Assembly: GCF_016902345.1 (NCBI RefSeq)
Contig: NZ_JACJLR010000034.1
Span: forward strand, 1 to 33,453
Reading direction: 5' to 3'
Length of the DNA: 33,453 bases
From: Mediterraneibacter glycyrrhizinilyticus
GTDB taxonomy: Bacteria > Bacillota > Clostridia > Lachnospirales > Lachnospiraceae
Under the pieces are notes generated by a model. The model worked only from the letters and a program-made list of their open reading frames with translations. It searched no databases and was not told the origin of the DNA. Both the position numbers and the translations under genes were made by a program. Each line of letters begins with the position of its first letter. Position 1 is the stretch's first letter. Shown here one piece after another: positions 7,683-15,711 of this stretch.

Positions 7683-8306
7683 TTATGAATTTTTCATGAC
7701 CACGCTTCCGACCACGTCTGCCGCGTGTTCACAGGCATCTGCACATTTCTCCATGTAATCGTAGATCTCTCTCCAGGCGATGATCTGGAGTACCTCCTTC
7801 TCCTCGGTATGCAGCTGCCTCATGCTGTCTATATACAGCCTGTCTGCCTCTTCTTCCAGCGTATTGATGGCAATGATCTTCTCGCTCAGCTTTTTGGACT
7901 TTCTGAAATCAAAAAATTCCCTCATGAGCTCATGCAGCGCATCACAGCATTTTATGACAGTGTCCAGAAGTTTAAGCGCTTCCGGCCGGATCTTCGGTAC
8001 ATTGTTGATATAGATACGGATCAGGACATCCTCGATCTTATCCGTCACCTCATCGATATCATGACTGAGCTGTGCGATATCCTCCCTCTCGATCGGTGTG
8101 ATAAACGCCTTGACCAGCATATCATTGAGTTTATGTCTCTCCTCATCGGCCTGGCGCTCGATGTCATGGATCTCATCAAGCCTGTCTCCAATCTCCTCCG
8201 GCTTATAATCCGTCAGGATCTCCTTCAGAAGATGAGCCGCCCTGCAGGAGTACCCTGCACATGTAATAAAATTATCATAATAAAATGCATCCTGTTTACT
8301 TGCCAT
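7683..8306 (-). CDS. DUF47 (PhoU-like) partner of the phosphate transporter
   Basis: A 207-residue all-helical protein of the DUF47/PhoU-related family (PF01865). Typical features are the ERQADEERHKLNDMLVKAFITPIEREDIAQL segment (about 50-79), in which acidic residues can hold metal ions, and the closing WREIYDYMEKCADACEHAADVV. Genes of this family nearly always sit beside PiT-type phosphate transporters and are thought to modulate them or report on phosphate. Here the start codon is 15 bases after the transporter stop codon, so the two are co-transcribed, and a terminator follows at 7623-7654. The biochemical role of the family is not settled. Confidence 0.9.
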   Translation of the reverse strand: MASKQDAFYYDNFITCAGYSCRAAHLLKEILTDYKPEEIGDRLDEIHDIERQADEERHKLNDMLVKAFITPIEREDIAQLSHDIDEVTDKIEDVLIRIYINNVPKIRPEALKLLDTVIKCCDALHELMREFFDFRKSKKLSEKIIAINTLEEEADRLYIDSMRQLHTEEKEVLQIIAWREIYDYMEKCADACEHAADVVGSVVMKNS

Positions 8307-8321
8307 TCTATTTCCTCCTCA

Positions 8322-9377
8322 TTATCCGAAAATAACCATGAAGATCTTTGCCATCACAAAACTGATCAGGCCGCAGCCCGGAAATGTAAAGATCCATGTC
8401 AGCATCATATCTTTTACCACGCCGAAATTGATCGCAGAGAGCCTTTTTACCGCCCCTACTCCCATGATGGCACTGGTCTTTGTGTGGGTGGTCGACACCG
8501 GGATTCCGAACACACTCGAAAGCAGCAGGCAGATCGCACCTGCCAGATCCGCGGAAAATCCCTGATATCTTTCCAGCTTCACCATATCCATTCCCACTGA
8601 TTTGATGATCTTCTCGCCGCCCACACTGGTTCCTACTCCCATCACGATACTACAGAGCATCATCAGCCACACCGGGATCGCCATTCCGGTAACTGACGTC
8701 TGTCCGTCCGCGAAAGCGATGCCTAAGAACAGCACTCCGATGAACTTCTGCCCGTCCTGAGCGCCGTGCATGAAACTCATCGCCGCTGCGCCGGCGATCT
8801 GGGCGCCTCCAAAAAATCCGTTCGTCTTTCTCCTGTCCATCCCGCGGCACAGTACTGTGATCAGCTTGCAGACCACCCATCCGGTCAGGAACCCAAGAAC
8901 AAGACTGAGTACAAGTCCGTACAGGACCTTTACCCACTCACTGCCATTGATCCCGCCAATTCCTCCCTGGATCGCGATCGCGGCCCCGGAAAGTCCGGCG
9001 ATCAGGCTGTGACTCTCGCTGGTCGGAATCCCGAAGACCGACGCGGCAACACTGTATACCACAATGGACACCAGTGCCGCGCAGAGCGCGATCAGAGCCT
9101 CGTGAGTGCTGTCTCCGAAATCCACCATGTTGCTGATCGTGGACGCGACCGAGCTGTTGATCTGGGTCATGATAAACACACCAAGAAAATTAAATACCGC
9201 ACTCATGAGGATCGCCCTGCGGGGACTCAAGCACCGTGTCGTCACACAGGTGGCGATCGCATTCGGAGCATCCGTCCATCCATTTACAAAGATCACGCCC
9301 AGGGTGAGCAGGACCGTGATCATCAGGATGGGATCTCCCGCGATATTATTTAGAAAATAATCAAGTGATAAATCCAT
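8322..9377 (-). CDS. pit: PiT-family inorganic phosphate transporter
   Basis: A 351-residue membrane protein that imports metal-phosphate with protons or sodium. It shows the two halves of the PHO4/PiT family: GWTDAPNAIATCVTTRCLSP near residue 33-52 with the family GANDxxN-like signature, and a C-terminal AGAICLLLSSVFGIPVSTTHTKTSAIMGVGAVK block with the PVSTTHT signature. About ten hydrophobic segments are visible. SD AAGGAGT precedes the ATG at 9377. A self-complementary TGCGCA repeat pair lies just upstream (about 9389-9404). It heads an operon with the DUF47 gene; the small membrane-protein gene at 9466-9870 lies upstream on the same strand and may be read through. No clear Pho box was recognised. 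Confidence 0.93.
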   Translation of the reverse strand: MDLSLDYFLNNIAGDPILMITVLLTLGVIFVNGWTDAPNAIATCVTTRCLSPRRAILMSAVFNFLGVFIMTQINSSVASTISNMVDFGDSTHEALIALCAALVSIVVYSVAASVFGIPTSESHSLIAGLSGAAIAIQGGIGGINGSEWVKVLYGLVLSLVLGFLTGWVVCKLITVLCRGMDRRKTNGFFGGAQIAGAAAMSFMHGAQDGQKFIGVLFLGIAFADGQTSVTGMAIPVWLMMLCSIVMGVGTSVGGEKIIKSVGMDMVKLERYQGFSADLAGAICLLLSSVFGIPVSTTHTKTSAIMGVGAVKRLSAINFGVVKDMMLTWIFTFPGCGLISFVMAKIFMVIFG

Positions 9378-9465
9378 AATAACTCCTTCTGCGCAGATTT
9401 ATGCGCACTGCTTCTGTTTTGACACAGTTCCCTCTCTGTCTTATTAATGGAAACTGCAGCCGTTT

Positions 9466-9870
9466 TTATGCACCGACGGAAGAGACACGCTTTTTCCCGT
9501 CCTTCTCCAGTCGGATCAGCAGTTCATACAAAAACTGAGCCGGAAGGAAGCCATAGCTTCGAAGACGTATCCTCTCCTCCATTCTTCTGACAAAAAGAAC
9601 GGCTGTGAGGCCGGCCATAAGAAATGGCACCGCTCTCTGGATGCTTTTTACTGCTCTGACCGGCTGGCAGGAAAGGACTGTCAGTCCGTTTTCCACGCAT
9701 ATTTCCTTTTTCCCGAAGTTCTGGAATTCCCCCTCGACCAGTCTCAGTTCTCCCGCCTGTTCGACTCTCAGCGGAAGCTCGGGGGCATCTGTATGCTGAC
9801 CGAAAGTAAGGAAAATACTGACCACGCCGATCAGAACGGCGGCAGATATAGCTTTGACCCTCTGCTGCAT
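9466..9870 (-). CDS. Small membrane protein, unknown function
   Basis: A 134-residue protein not recognised as a named family. A hydrophobic N-terminal segment (about 7-24, ISAAVLIGVVSIFLTFG) is followed by an extracytoplasmic-looking stretch of about 55 residues. A second hydrophobic segment (about 81-94, VPFLMAGLTAVLFV) precedes a basic C-terminal tail (RRMEERIRLRSYGF), which predicts an inside-out-inside topology. ATG at 9870 follows a purine-rich AAAGGGG. It lies 88 bases upstream of pit on the same strand. The reading frame is free of stops and has a good ribosome site, so it is probably real. Confidence 0.6.
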   Translation of the reverse strand: MQQRVKAISAAVLIGVVSIFLTFGQHTDAPELPLRVEQAGELRLVEGEFQNFGKKEICVENGLTVLSCQPVRAVKSIQRAVPFLMAGLTAVLFVRRMEERIRLRSYGFLPAQFLYELLIRLEKDGKKRVSSVGA

Positions 9871-9962
9871 TTTTCTTTTTCCCCTTTGTTATCGTTCTGT
9901 TAAATCCATGTAAAATCCATTTTAAACAATATCATCTCATTTCGAATGTGTCAATTCCTCAT

Positions 9963-9991
9963 TTTACCATGTCAAATGCCTGTGGTATAAT
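9963..9991 (+). promoter_or_regulatory. Promoter of pepT
   Basis: TTTACC (9963-9968), 17 bases, TATAAT (9986-9991), followed by a small GACTG/CAGTC inverted repeat (9995-10007) and an AGGAAAGGAGG ribosome site before the ATG at 10028. Confidence 0.7.
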
Positions 9992-10027
9992 GATGACTGC
10001 GTCAGTCAACAGGAAAGGAGGATTCCC

Positions 10028-11254
10028 ATGAATCCAGTTGAAAGATTATTAAAATATGTGACCATCCGCACTCCCAGCGATGAATGCAGCGATTCCGTGC
10101 CTTCCAGCGCCTGCCAGTTCGAGCTGGCGCAGCACCTGCACCGCGAGCTGTTTACGATGGGGGTCACAGATGTAAAGGTCGATACGCAATGCTATCTCTA
10201 CGCGCACATCCCGCCGACGCCGGGGTATGAAGACAGACCGGTGCTCGGGTTCATCGCACACCTTGATACGGTATCTGATTTCTGCAGCCACCGCATTTCT
10301 CCCGAGATCCATGAAGATTATGACGGAAGGGACCTTCCCCTCGGGACCTCCGGAAGGATTCTCTCCCCTGAAATGTTCCCTCATCTTGTCGGTCTGAAAG
10401 GTCGTACCCTGATCACCAGCGACGGGACCACCATCCTGGGTGCCGATGACAAGGCCGGGATCGCAGAGATCATGACCGTGGCCGAAAAACTTATGGCCGG
10501 GGAGATTCCGCACGGACCGGTCTCCATCGCTTTCACCCCGGACGAAGAGATCGGAATGGGCGCTGAGCATTTCGACCTTGACGAGTTTGGGGCAGATTTC
10601 GCCTATACTCTTGACGGAGACACGGAGGGAGAGATCCAATATGAGAATTTCAATGCCGCGAGGGCAGTCTTTGATATTCAGGGCGTCAACGTCCACCCCG
10701 GCTCCGCAAAGGATGTCATGGTGAATGCCTCTCTGGTCGCCATGGAGATCAACTCTCTGCTCCCGCCGTCTGAGACGCCGCGGGAGACAGAAGGCTACGA
10801 AGGGTTCTATCATCTCCTCGATATGAAGGGGGATGTATCCCAGGCACAGATCCGGTATATCATCCGTGACCACGACAGCAGCCGGTTTGAGCAGCGGAAG
10901 GACCTCCTGCGTGAGATTGCCGGTGCTATGAACAGGAAATGGGGGCGGGATACCGTGACGCTGAGTATCACGGATCAGTACCGCAATATGTCCGAGATCA
11001 TCGCAGACTCCATGCATCTGATCGAAAATGCGAAAAAAGCCTGCGATGCCGCCGGGGTAAAGCCGCTTATCCTTCCGATCCGCGGAGGCACCGACGGCGC
11101 TCAGCTCAGTTTCAAAGGTCTCCCCTGTCCCAATCTCGGCACCGGAGGGCACGGATACCACGGGCCCTATGAGCACATCACTGCGGAAGGCATGGAGGCA
11201 TCGTGCAGGATCGCATTAGAACTGGTCCGGATCTACGCGGAGTCCCCGCTCTGA
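10028..11254 (+). CDS. pepT: Peptidase T (tripeptide aminopeptidase)
   Basis: A cytoplasmic di-zinc aminopeptidase of family M20B that removes the N-terminal residue of tripeptides. The 408-residue length is standard. Metal and active-site motifs are all present: GFIAHLDTVSDF (metal His and catalytic Asp), TILGADDKAGIAEI (bridging Asp), FTPDEEIGMGAEHFDLDEFGADFAYTLDGDTEG (catalytic Glu pair and metal Asp), GVNVHPGSAKDVM in the lid domain, and IRGGTDGAQLSFKGLPCPNLGTGGHGYHGPYE with the last metal His. It is the only long plus-strand gene between 0.9 and 15.7 kb, with its own promoter and a terminator at 11331-11374. Confidence 0.96.
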   Translation: MNPVERLLKYVTIRTPSDECSDSVPSSACQFELAQHLHRELFTMGVTDVKVDTQCYLYAHIPPTPGYEDRPVLGFIAHLDTVSDFCSHRISPEIHEDYDGRDLPLGTSGRILSPEMFPHLVGLKGRTLITSDGTTILGADDKAGIAEIMTVAEKLMAGEIPHGPVSIAFTPDEEIGMGAEHFDLDEFGADFAYTLDGDTEGEIQYENFNAARAVFDIQGVNVHPGSAKDVMVNASLVAMEINSLLPPSETPRETEGYEGFYHLLDMKGDVSQAQIRYIIRDHDSSRFEQRKDLLREIAGAMNRKWGRDTVTLSITDQYRNMSEIIADSMHLIENAKKACDAAGVKPLILPIRGGTDGAQLSFKGLPCPNLGTGGHGYHGPYEHITAEGMEASCRIALELVRIYAESPL

Positions 11255-11330
11255 TCCCATCTCTTACAGACGGAGTTTGGCAGAACAGATCTTCTATGGG
11301 AGAGTCCTCTCGGGCTCTGCCATAGAAAAA

Positions 11331-11374
11331 AGATCAGGAATACAGCCGTAAATCGACTACTGTATTCCTGATCT
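11331..11374. terminator. Bidirectional terminator between pepT and the hemerythrin gene
   Basis: AGATCAGGAATACAG (11331-11345) pairs perfectly with CTGTATTCCTGATCT (11360-11374), with A residues before and TTTT after, so it can serve both convergent genes. A weaker hairpin (CTATGG 11294-11299 with CCATAG 11320-11325) lies between it and pepT. Confidence 0.88.
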
Positions 11375-11418
11375 TTTATTTTCTTTTTATCCACTGCTTT
11401 TCCGCACCGTCCGCAGGA

Positions 11419-11841
11419 TCACAGCCTCTCGCTGCTGTCATTCATGAACTTGTATTCTGCCACTGAGCGGTCAAAGCCTTTGATATGCCGGTAGAGCCAC
11501 TCGATCACATTCTTGTTTACCTGCTCTACAAACGCATTCGAAGGACCTTCCTCTTCCTCCAGCATCTCATACAGTTCTTTTACAACCTGACGAAGTTTGT
11601 CGTGCTCCTTCTTATGCTCACTGATGCCCGGATAGCTGATCGATTCCTGGAGTTTTTCCTCCTCCCCAAAATGGAATTCTGTATAATCAGCGAGATAATC
11701 CAACGTCTTTACCGCCACCAGTTTATCTTTGCTCGTCTCGCAGCTGTCGAGAAGGCTGTTGATCTTCCCGATCAGTTCTTTGTGCTGTGCATCGATCATC
11801 TCATTTCCTGTCACAAGGCTGTCATCAAATTCTGCTCTCAT
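11419..11841 (-). CDS. Bacteriohemerythrin
   Basis: A 140-residue single-domain hemerythrin, a four-helix bundle with a non-haem di-iron site that binds oxygen. All expected iron ligands are visible: His20 (DAQHKEL), His57 and Glu61 (HFGEEE), His76 and His80 (SEHKKEHDKL), and His119 with Asp124 (YRHIKGFD). In obligate anaerobes such proteins are thought to scavenge oxygen or act as iron or oxygen sensors. SD AGGAGGTAACAG lies upstream of the ATG at 11841. It follows nudC by 14 bases and shares its promoter at 12728-12756. The length suits a stand-alone protein, with no signalling domain fused. Confidence 0.93.
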   Translation of the reverse strand: MRAEFDDSLVTGNEMIDAQHKELIGKINSLLDSCETSKDKLVAVKTLDYLADYTEFHFGEEEKLQESISYPGISEHKKEHDKLRQVVKELYEMLEEEEGPSNAFVEQVNKNVIEWLYRHIKGFDRSVAEYKFMNDSSERL

Positions 11842-11855
11842 AAGTCTGTTACCTC

Positions 11856-12692
11856 CTATACTTCTCCATTCTTAAATCTCATGATCATTTCATTCGTCAG
11901 ACTTTCGTGGGACGTCACATCCGGAATTACCTCACGTTCAAACCACTCTGCCAGAGCAAGCTCCTCCCGGTCCAGCGTGATATGGTCGCCGCCGTCAAGA
12001 TCGCAGTAGAACCCCATCAGAAGCGTATCGCTGAATGACCATGGCTGAGATTTGTAATATCGGATGTTCTTCACCTTAAGTCCGACTTCCTCCATGACCT
12101 CCCGCCTGACCGTTTCTTCCACCGTCTCGCCGATCTCCGTAAATCCTGCCAGAAGTGCATATTTTTTATAAGCCCCCCCGGCATATTTTGACATGAGGAG
12201 CCGGTTCCCGTCTGTAAGTCCTATGATGACTGCCGGGCAGATCTTCGGATATTCCATGTTTCCGCACTCTTCACAGCACAGCATCCTCTCTTTTTCATCC
12301 CGCTTCATCAGGTGGCCGCAGCGGCCGCAGTATTTATGGTTCCGGTACCAGTTATGCAGCTGATATCCGGTGATCCCTGCAAAGCACTGATATCTGGGAT
12401 CGGCACTGCGGAATATCTCGGTATTCTCCATTGTAAATTCCGACAACGGCTCCCGGCTGATTCCCTGTACAAGATAGTATCGATCTTCATCGATCGTAAA
12501 CAGGTATATGCAGTCTTCATATATCTCCTCATTCAGCCGTTCCAGATCCCGGAATCTCGGAAAAACGATTCCCTCTGTGGTCCGTCTTGCAAGCACTGCG
12601 TGGTCTTCATAATACATTACATAGCTTTCTCTGTCCGGCGGAACCTGTCGGTACTGATTATCATAGTGATGCGGCTGTATGTCCTGTATCAT
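11856..12692 (-). CDS. nudC: NAD(+) diphosphatase (Nudix; RNA decapping type)
   Basis: Hydrolyses NADH or NAD to NMN and AMP; homologues also remove NAD caps from RNA. The 278-residue protein has a variable N-terminal domain, a four-Cys zinc ribbon (CGRCGHLMKRDEK, then CCEECG) near 140-162, the YPKICPAVIIGL strand, the Nudix box GFTEIGETVEETVRREVMEEVG (about 194-215), and the SQPWSFSDTLLMGF motif typical of the NudC subfamily. ATG at 12692 follows CAGGAGAAAC. It is the first gene of a two-gene unit with the hemerythrin, an arrangement compatible with oxidative stress handling, although that link is inference. Confidence 0.93.
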   Translation of the reverse strand: MIQDIQPHHYDNQYRQVPPDRESYVMYYEDHAVLARRTTEGIVFPRFRDLERLNEEIYEDCIYLFTIDEDRYYLVQGISREPLSEFTMENTEIFRSADPRYQCFAGITGYQLHNWYRNHKYCGRCGHLMKRDEKERMLCCEECGNMEYPKICPAVIIGLTDGNRLLMSKYAGGAYKKYALLAGFTEIGETVEETVRREVMEEVGLKVKNIRYYKSQPWSFSDTLLMGFYCDLDGGDHITLDREELALAEWFEREVIPDVTSHESLTNEMIMRFKNGEV

Positions 12693-12727
12693 CTCTTGTT
12701 TCTCCTGTCTGACTTAAGTTCCTGTAT

Positions 12728-12756
12728 ATCATAGCACACTTTACGGGTCGTGTAAA
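12728..12756 (-). promoter_or_regulatory. Promoter of nudC-hemerythrin
   Basis: Minus strand TTTACA (12756-12751), 17 bases, TATGAT (12733-12728). It begins only five bases after the stop codon of the lipoprotein gene. Confidence 0.72.
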
Positions 12757-12760
12757 ACTT

Positions 12761-13963
12761 TCATTTTTTCTGGATGCGGTATACATATTCACTTAACGCA
12801 TCTTTCTTCTCTTCCTCCACCTGATTCGAAAGATATCTCACACTGCCGTCTCCATCCAGACTGACTGTAAGGCGGTGTGTCAGAAATTCGTCATCTGCCA
12901 TGCTCTCACACACTGCATCCACAGTCAGAGTCAGCGTCCCGTCGCTGTTTTCCTCCAGATCAACAACCTCCGGAATGGAACCGGTCAGTTCTCCCAAAGT
13001 GCGGTTTCCGACTCCAAGACTGATCCAGTCGTATCGCTCCTCCCCGCTTTCGTATGATGCGTATTCCCGGAGCTGCTCCGCAGAGACCGGAAGACAGACT
13101 GTCATCAGATTTTCAAATTCCTCTCCTGGGATTCCATTTTCATATCTGGTTTTGTCAAAAGCATCCCCGGTCTTCACCTGATACAGATATTCAAACAGAC
13201 CGTTGTAGTCGATTCCCTGCATATGATCTTTGTCCCAGTCTGTACAGAACAGATTGTTCCCATTGTAGGCGATCGGTTCCAGAAACCGCTCCGTGATCTC
13301 CACATATTCCTCTTTCAGAGGGATCACCCGCATCATCGCATTGGAATAAATCGGTTCTGTCACTTCCGGATATTCCGGTGCGCACAGTTCATAAAAAAAC
13401 CAGCCTTTCTCCGTGTAACTCCATGTCTTTATACGAGAATATGATACATCTCCCAGAACCGCTCCTCCTTCTTTCCTGTATGCGGACACGGCGAACAGAT
13501 ATACGTCTTCTCCATCACAGCTGAATTCTTTTCTCCCGATCTCACCGTCATCATAAAGCTCATATAATACGATCCCGCCCTCTTTCCCGGCCTCACAATC
13601 CCTGAGAAATTCCTCCATGCTCTCATAGTTTTCCATTCCCCGGTACACATCCGTTCCCGACACCGGATTTCCCGAAGCGCCCATGGCATCTGCTGCCCGC
13701 TGCGCTTCTTCCTCAGTCAGGCTTAACCTTTCGTCCTGCATGAACTCCGGACATACCTCATCTATCCGTTGGAACATCTCTGCGCAGTCTTCCTGCGCAT
13801 CCGCTTTTTTCCCATCATCGACCGGAATGCCATACCCCTTTTCCACAGCCTCTTCCTTTTCTTCACTTTGTCTCTGGCTTTCCGTATTTTCTGCGCATCC
13901 TGCCATAAGAAATGCTGCCGCTGCAAATGCCATACATTTCACAACCATTTTCCGCATGTACAT
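12761..13963 (-). CDS. Secreted lipoprotein, unknown function
   Basis: A 400-residue predicted lipoprotein: a basic start, a hydrophobic signal (MVVKCMAFAAAAFLMAGC) with lipobox LMAGC, then an acidic linker rich in Glu and Lys. The mature part (about 80-400) is a soluble domain with strand-rich segments; no catalytic motif was recognised. The repeated pattern of DGEDVYLFAVSAYRKEGG and SDGTLTLTVDAVCESMADDEFLTHRLTVSLDGDG resembles clostridial lipoproteins with a DUF6070-like fold, but this is a guess. The ATG at 13963 is preferred because AAGGAGT lies 5 bases upstream; the frame is open 17 codons further. It is transcribed alone, ending just before the nudC promoter. Confidence 0.8.
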   Translation of the reverse strand: MYMRKMVVKCMAFAAAAFLMAGCAENTESQRQSEEKEEAVEKGYGIPVDDGKKADAQEDCAEMFQRIDEVCPEFMQDERLSLTEEEAQRAADAMGASGNPVSGTDVYRGMENYESMEEFLRDCEAGKEGGIVLYELYDDGEIGRKEFSCDGEDVYLFAVSAYRKEGGAVLGDVSYSRIKTWSYTEKGWFFYELCAPEYPEVTEPIYSNAMMRVIPLKEEYVEITERFLEPIAYNGNNLFCTDWDKDHMQGIDYNGLFEYLYQVKTGDAFDKTRYENGIPGEEFENLMTVCLPVSAEQLREYASYESGEERYDWISLGVGNRTLGELTGSIPEVVDLEENSDGTLTLTVDAVCESMADDEFLTHRLTVSLDGDGSVRYLSNQVEEEKKDALSEYVYRIQKK

Positions 13964-14035
13964 TTTCCACTCCTTACACTGATATTTTCTTCTTATCCTC
14001 AAACACCGCTCCAAAAATTGATCTTTTTATTTTCT

Positions 14036-14045
14036 TACATTTGTA
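14036..14045 (-). promoter_or_regulatory. TACAnnTGTA palindrome upstream of the lipoprotein gene
   Basis: TACATTTGTA (read TACAAATGTA on the minus strand) has the core of BlaI/MecI-family operators and lies 73 bases before the lipoprotein start, close to a weak promoter-like TTGCTT. A single 10-base palindrome is weak evidence. Confidence 0.25.
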
Positions 14046-14190
14046 GGATTAGTTTAAAGCAAGATGCAGACGCTGTCAACCCTCAAAGCTTCCCCCGCCT
14101 TTTGCTCCCGGCCTTCTGTTTCCCTTTCAGATCGTGTCACACACTTTAAATGGAATTCTGTTCTTCCCCGCGATTTTTCTACATAAAGTA

Positions 14191-14222
14191 AGACCGGCGG
14201 ATTTCTTATCCTCCACCGGTCT
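14191..14222 (-). terminator. Terminator after the lspA-like gene
   Basis: AGACCGG (14191-14197) pairs with CCGGTCT (14216-14222) with an inner GGAT/ATCC stem; on the minus strand it is followed by a moderately T-rich CTTACTTTATG. Confidence 0.6.
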
Positions 14223-14241
14223 TGTACTAGCGATTTTACTG

Positions 14242-14757
14242 TTATTCTGTTTTTTCTTCCGTGTGCTTTTCTCTGCTCTCTTTTCCGCTCCGAATATCGC
14301 TTCTGAACACCGATGCAAGAAGTGCGATCCCTCCGCCTGCCGCAAGAAAGAAATCTCCCAGGTTGTACGTAACATCTGAGATCCTTTTATTTTCACTGCA
14401 AAACCCGATATAGTCCACTACATGCCCCCGGGCGCACCGGTCGAAGGTGTTGCTCCAGGCTCCCGCCGCCATAAGAGCCAGTCCCTTTTTTCTCCAGAAT
14501 CCTTTCCGCCGCGCCAGACTGACAGCATAGACGAAGGTCAGGACAGACGCAGAAAACAGGGACAGATATTTTACCAGACCGGGTTCCTTATCAAGCAGGT
14601 TAAGACACAGTCCCTTGTTATGCACCCTGCGCAGCACGATCCGATCTGTCAGCTTCTTTTCTTCACCCCGGTCAAGATTCTGCTCCACATACGTCTTCAT
14701 AAGCTGGTCAGCGCCGAACAGCACCGCACTCTCTCCGAGAAACCATAATCTTTTCAT
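14242..14757 (-). CDS. lspA: Divergent signal peptidase II (LspA-like)
   Basis: A 171-residue integral membrane protein of the lipoprotein signal peptidase family (A8 aspartic peptidase). DQLMKTY (17-23) matches the N-terminal DxxxK motif, SNTFDR (102-107) matches the NxxDR motif, and the two catalytic aspartates are Asp115 in HVVDYIGF and Asp135 in YNLGDFF. The usual NxGAAFG loop is replaced by HNKGLCLNLL, and the charged tail is long, so this is probably a paralogue of the housekeeping enzyme. The ATG at 14757 is preferred (a weak GGCGGG lies upstream); the open frame reaches back to 14835 but overlaps the preceding gene. It follows the zinc-ribbon gene by 28 bases. A lipoprotein gene lies next downstream, beyond a terminator. 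Confidence 0.75.
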   Translation of the reverse strand: MKRLWFLGESAVLFGADQLMKTYVEQNLDRGEEKKLTDRIVLRRVHNKGLCLNLLDKEPGLVKYLSLFSASVLTFVYAVSLARRKGFWRKKGLALMAAGAWSNTFDRCARGHVVDYIGFCSENKRISDVTYNLGDFFLAAGGGIALLASVFRSDIRSGKESREKHTEEKTE

Positions 14758-14785
14758 CACTCTGCCCGCCTTAAACCGCGTGACC

Positions 14786-15427
14786 TTACTCTGCCGCATC
14801 ATCCGGTGTATTCTTGATCTTTTCCGCCGCCTCATTCAGTTTGTCTGCCGCTTTCTCTGCAGCTTCTCCGACTTTCTGAGCCGCCTTGTCAGCCATGTCT
14901 CCGGTCTTCTGCGCTGCCTTTTCCGCCATATCTCCGGCTTTCTTTGCAGCCTCGTCAGCTTTCTCTGCCACTGTCTCTGCCACATCCGCCGCTTTCTCCC
15001 TCACGGTATCAGCATAACTTTCTTCCTCAAAATCCTCTTCCGCCGCGTCAGAGTCATATACGGCCGCATCGATCTTCTCCCCGCAGTACGGGCAGAACAG
15101 CATATCCTTTGCCACCATCTTTCCGCAGTTTCCGCATTCTGACGCGCCCTTGAGCCCTGCGATCTTCTTCTCATAATTTCCCATACTTGTTTCACGGTTC
15201 CGGATTGCTTCGCAAAGCCCTTTTTCCGACTCCCCGATCTCCTCTCCTGCTTTGAAACGGTCATAGATCGTCCTGCCCAGTTCCATCAGGTCCACTGCAT
15301 TTCCTCTTGCGAGGCTTCGCACCTGACTTTTCAGCTTCTGGATCTCGATAGCATCGCCTGCTTTGCTTGTCATTGTCTCTGCCGTCTCACCAAGACGTTT
15401 TCCCAAATCTTCAAAAAAATCTTTCAT
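14786..15427 (-). CDS. Zinc-ribbon protein with 11-residue helical repeats
   Basis: A 213-residue cytoplasmic protein with no signal sequence. Residues 1-95 are a charged helical region. Residues 98-115 are a four-Cys zinc ribbon (CGNC, 10 residues, CPYC). An acidic linker DAAEEDFEEESYADT follows. Residues about 145-205 are Ala/Lys/Glu-rich amphipathic repeats with an 11-residue period (AEKAAQKTGDM, ADKAAQKVGEA, AEKAADKLNEA), like group 3 LEA proteins, apolipoproteins or synuclein. Such helices often lie on membranes. ATG at 15427 follows AAGGGAGAACGG. It heads a two-gene unit with the LspA-like protein, suggesting a membrane-surface role; the function is unknown. Confidence 0.8.
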   Translation of the reverse strand: MKDFFEDLGKRLGETAETMTSKAGDAIEIQKLKSQVRSLARGNAVDLMELGRTIYDRFKAGEEIGESEKGLCEAIRNRETSMGNYEKKIAGLKGASECGNCGKMVAKDMLFCPYCGEKIDAAVYDSDAAEEDFEEESYADTVREKAADVAETVAEKADEAAKKAGDMAEKAAQKTGDMADKAAQKVGEAAEKAADKLNEAAEKIKNTPDDAAE

Positions 15428-15543
15428 CTTTCCGTTCTCCCTTCTTTCGGCATTGTTTCTGCCGCCTCAGCCGGTGCGCCTGTCAGCACTGCCTCAATGC
15501 ACACCACCGCACAGACCGAGCCATTACATTTTAATCTATACTC

Positions 15544-15571
15544 ATTATACCCCATTATCCGTTATCTTCAA
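15544..15571 (-). promoter_or_regulatory. Promoter of the zinc-ribbon/lspA-like unit
   Basis: Minus strand TTGAAG (15571-15566), 16 bases, TATAAT (15549-15544), leaving a leader of about 110 bases. The opposite strand of this 284-base gap must also hold the subtilase promoter, which was not clearly found. Confidence 0.6.
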
Positions 15572-15711
15572 CCGCTCACCAGATTAATTTATACTTTTTT
15601 AACCGGCTTATACGCAAAAACACTTTTCCTCCATACTCTGACTGATTTCAGTCATATTTCCTCTGTTCCCGGCATATGTTCAGGTAAGATTTTTCTCTGC
15701 AGGCAAATCCT

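Noticed and set aside
10049..11176. A 375-codon minus-strand open frame
   Set aside because: Antisense to peptidase T, which has all its metal-binding motifs; no ribosome site or recognisable domain.
14757..14835. Extended N-terminus of the LspA-like protein starting at 14835
   Set aside because: It would overlap the preceding gene by about 50 bases and adds a basic segment that is not part of the family; the ATG at 14757 fits the first membrane helix.
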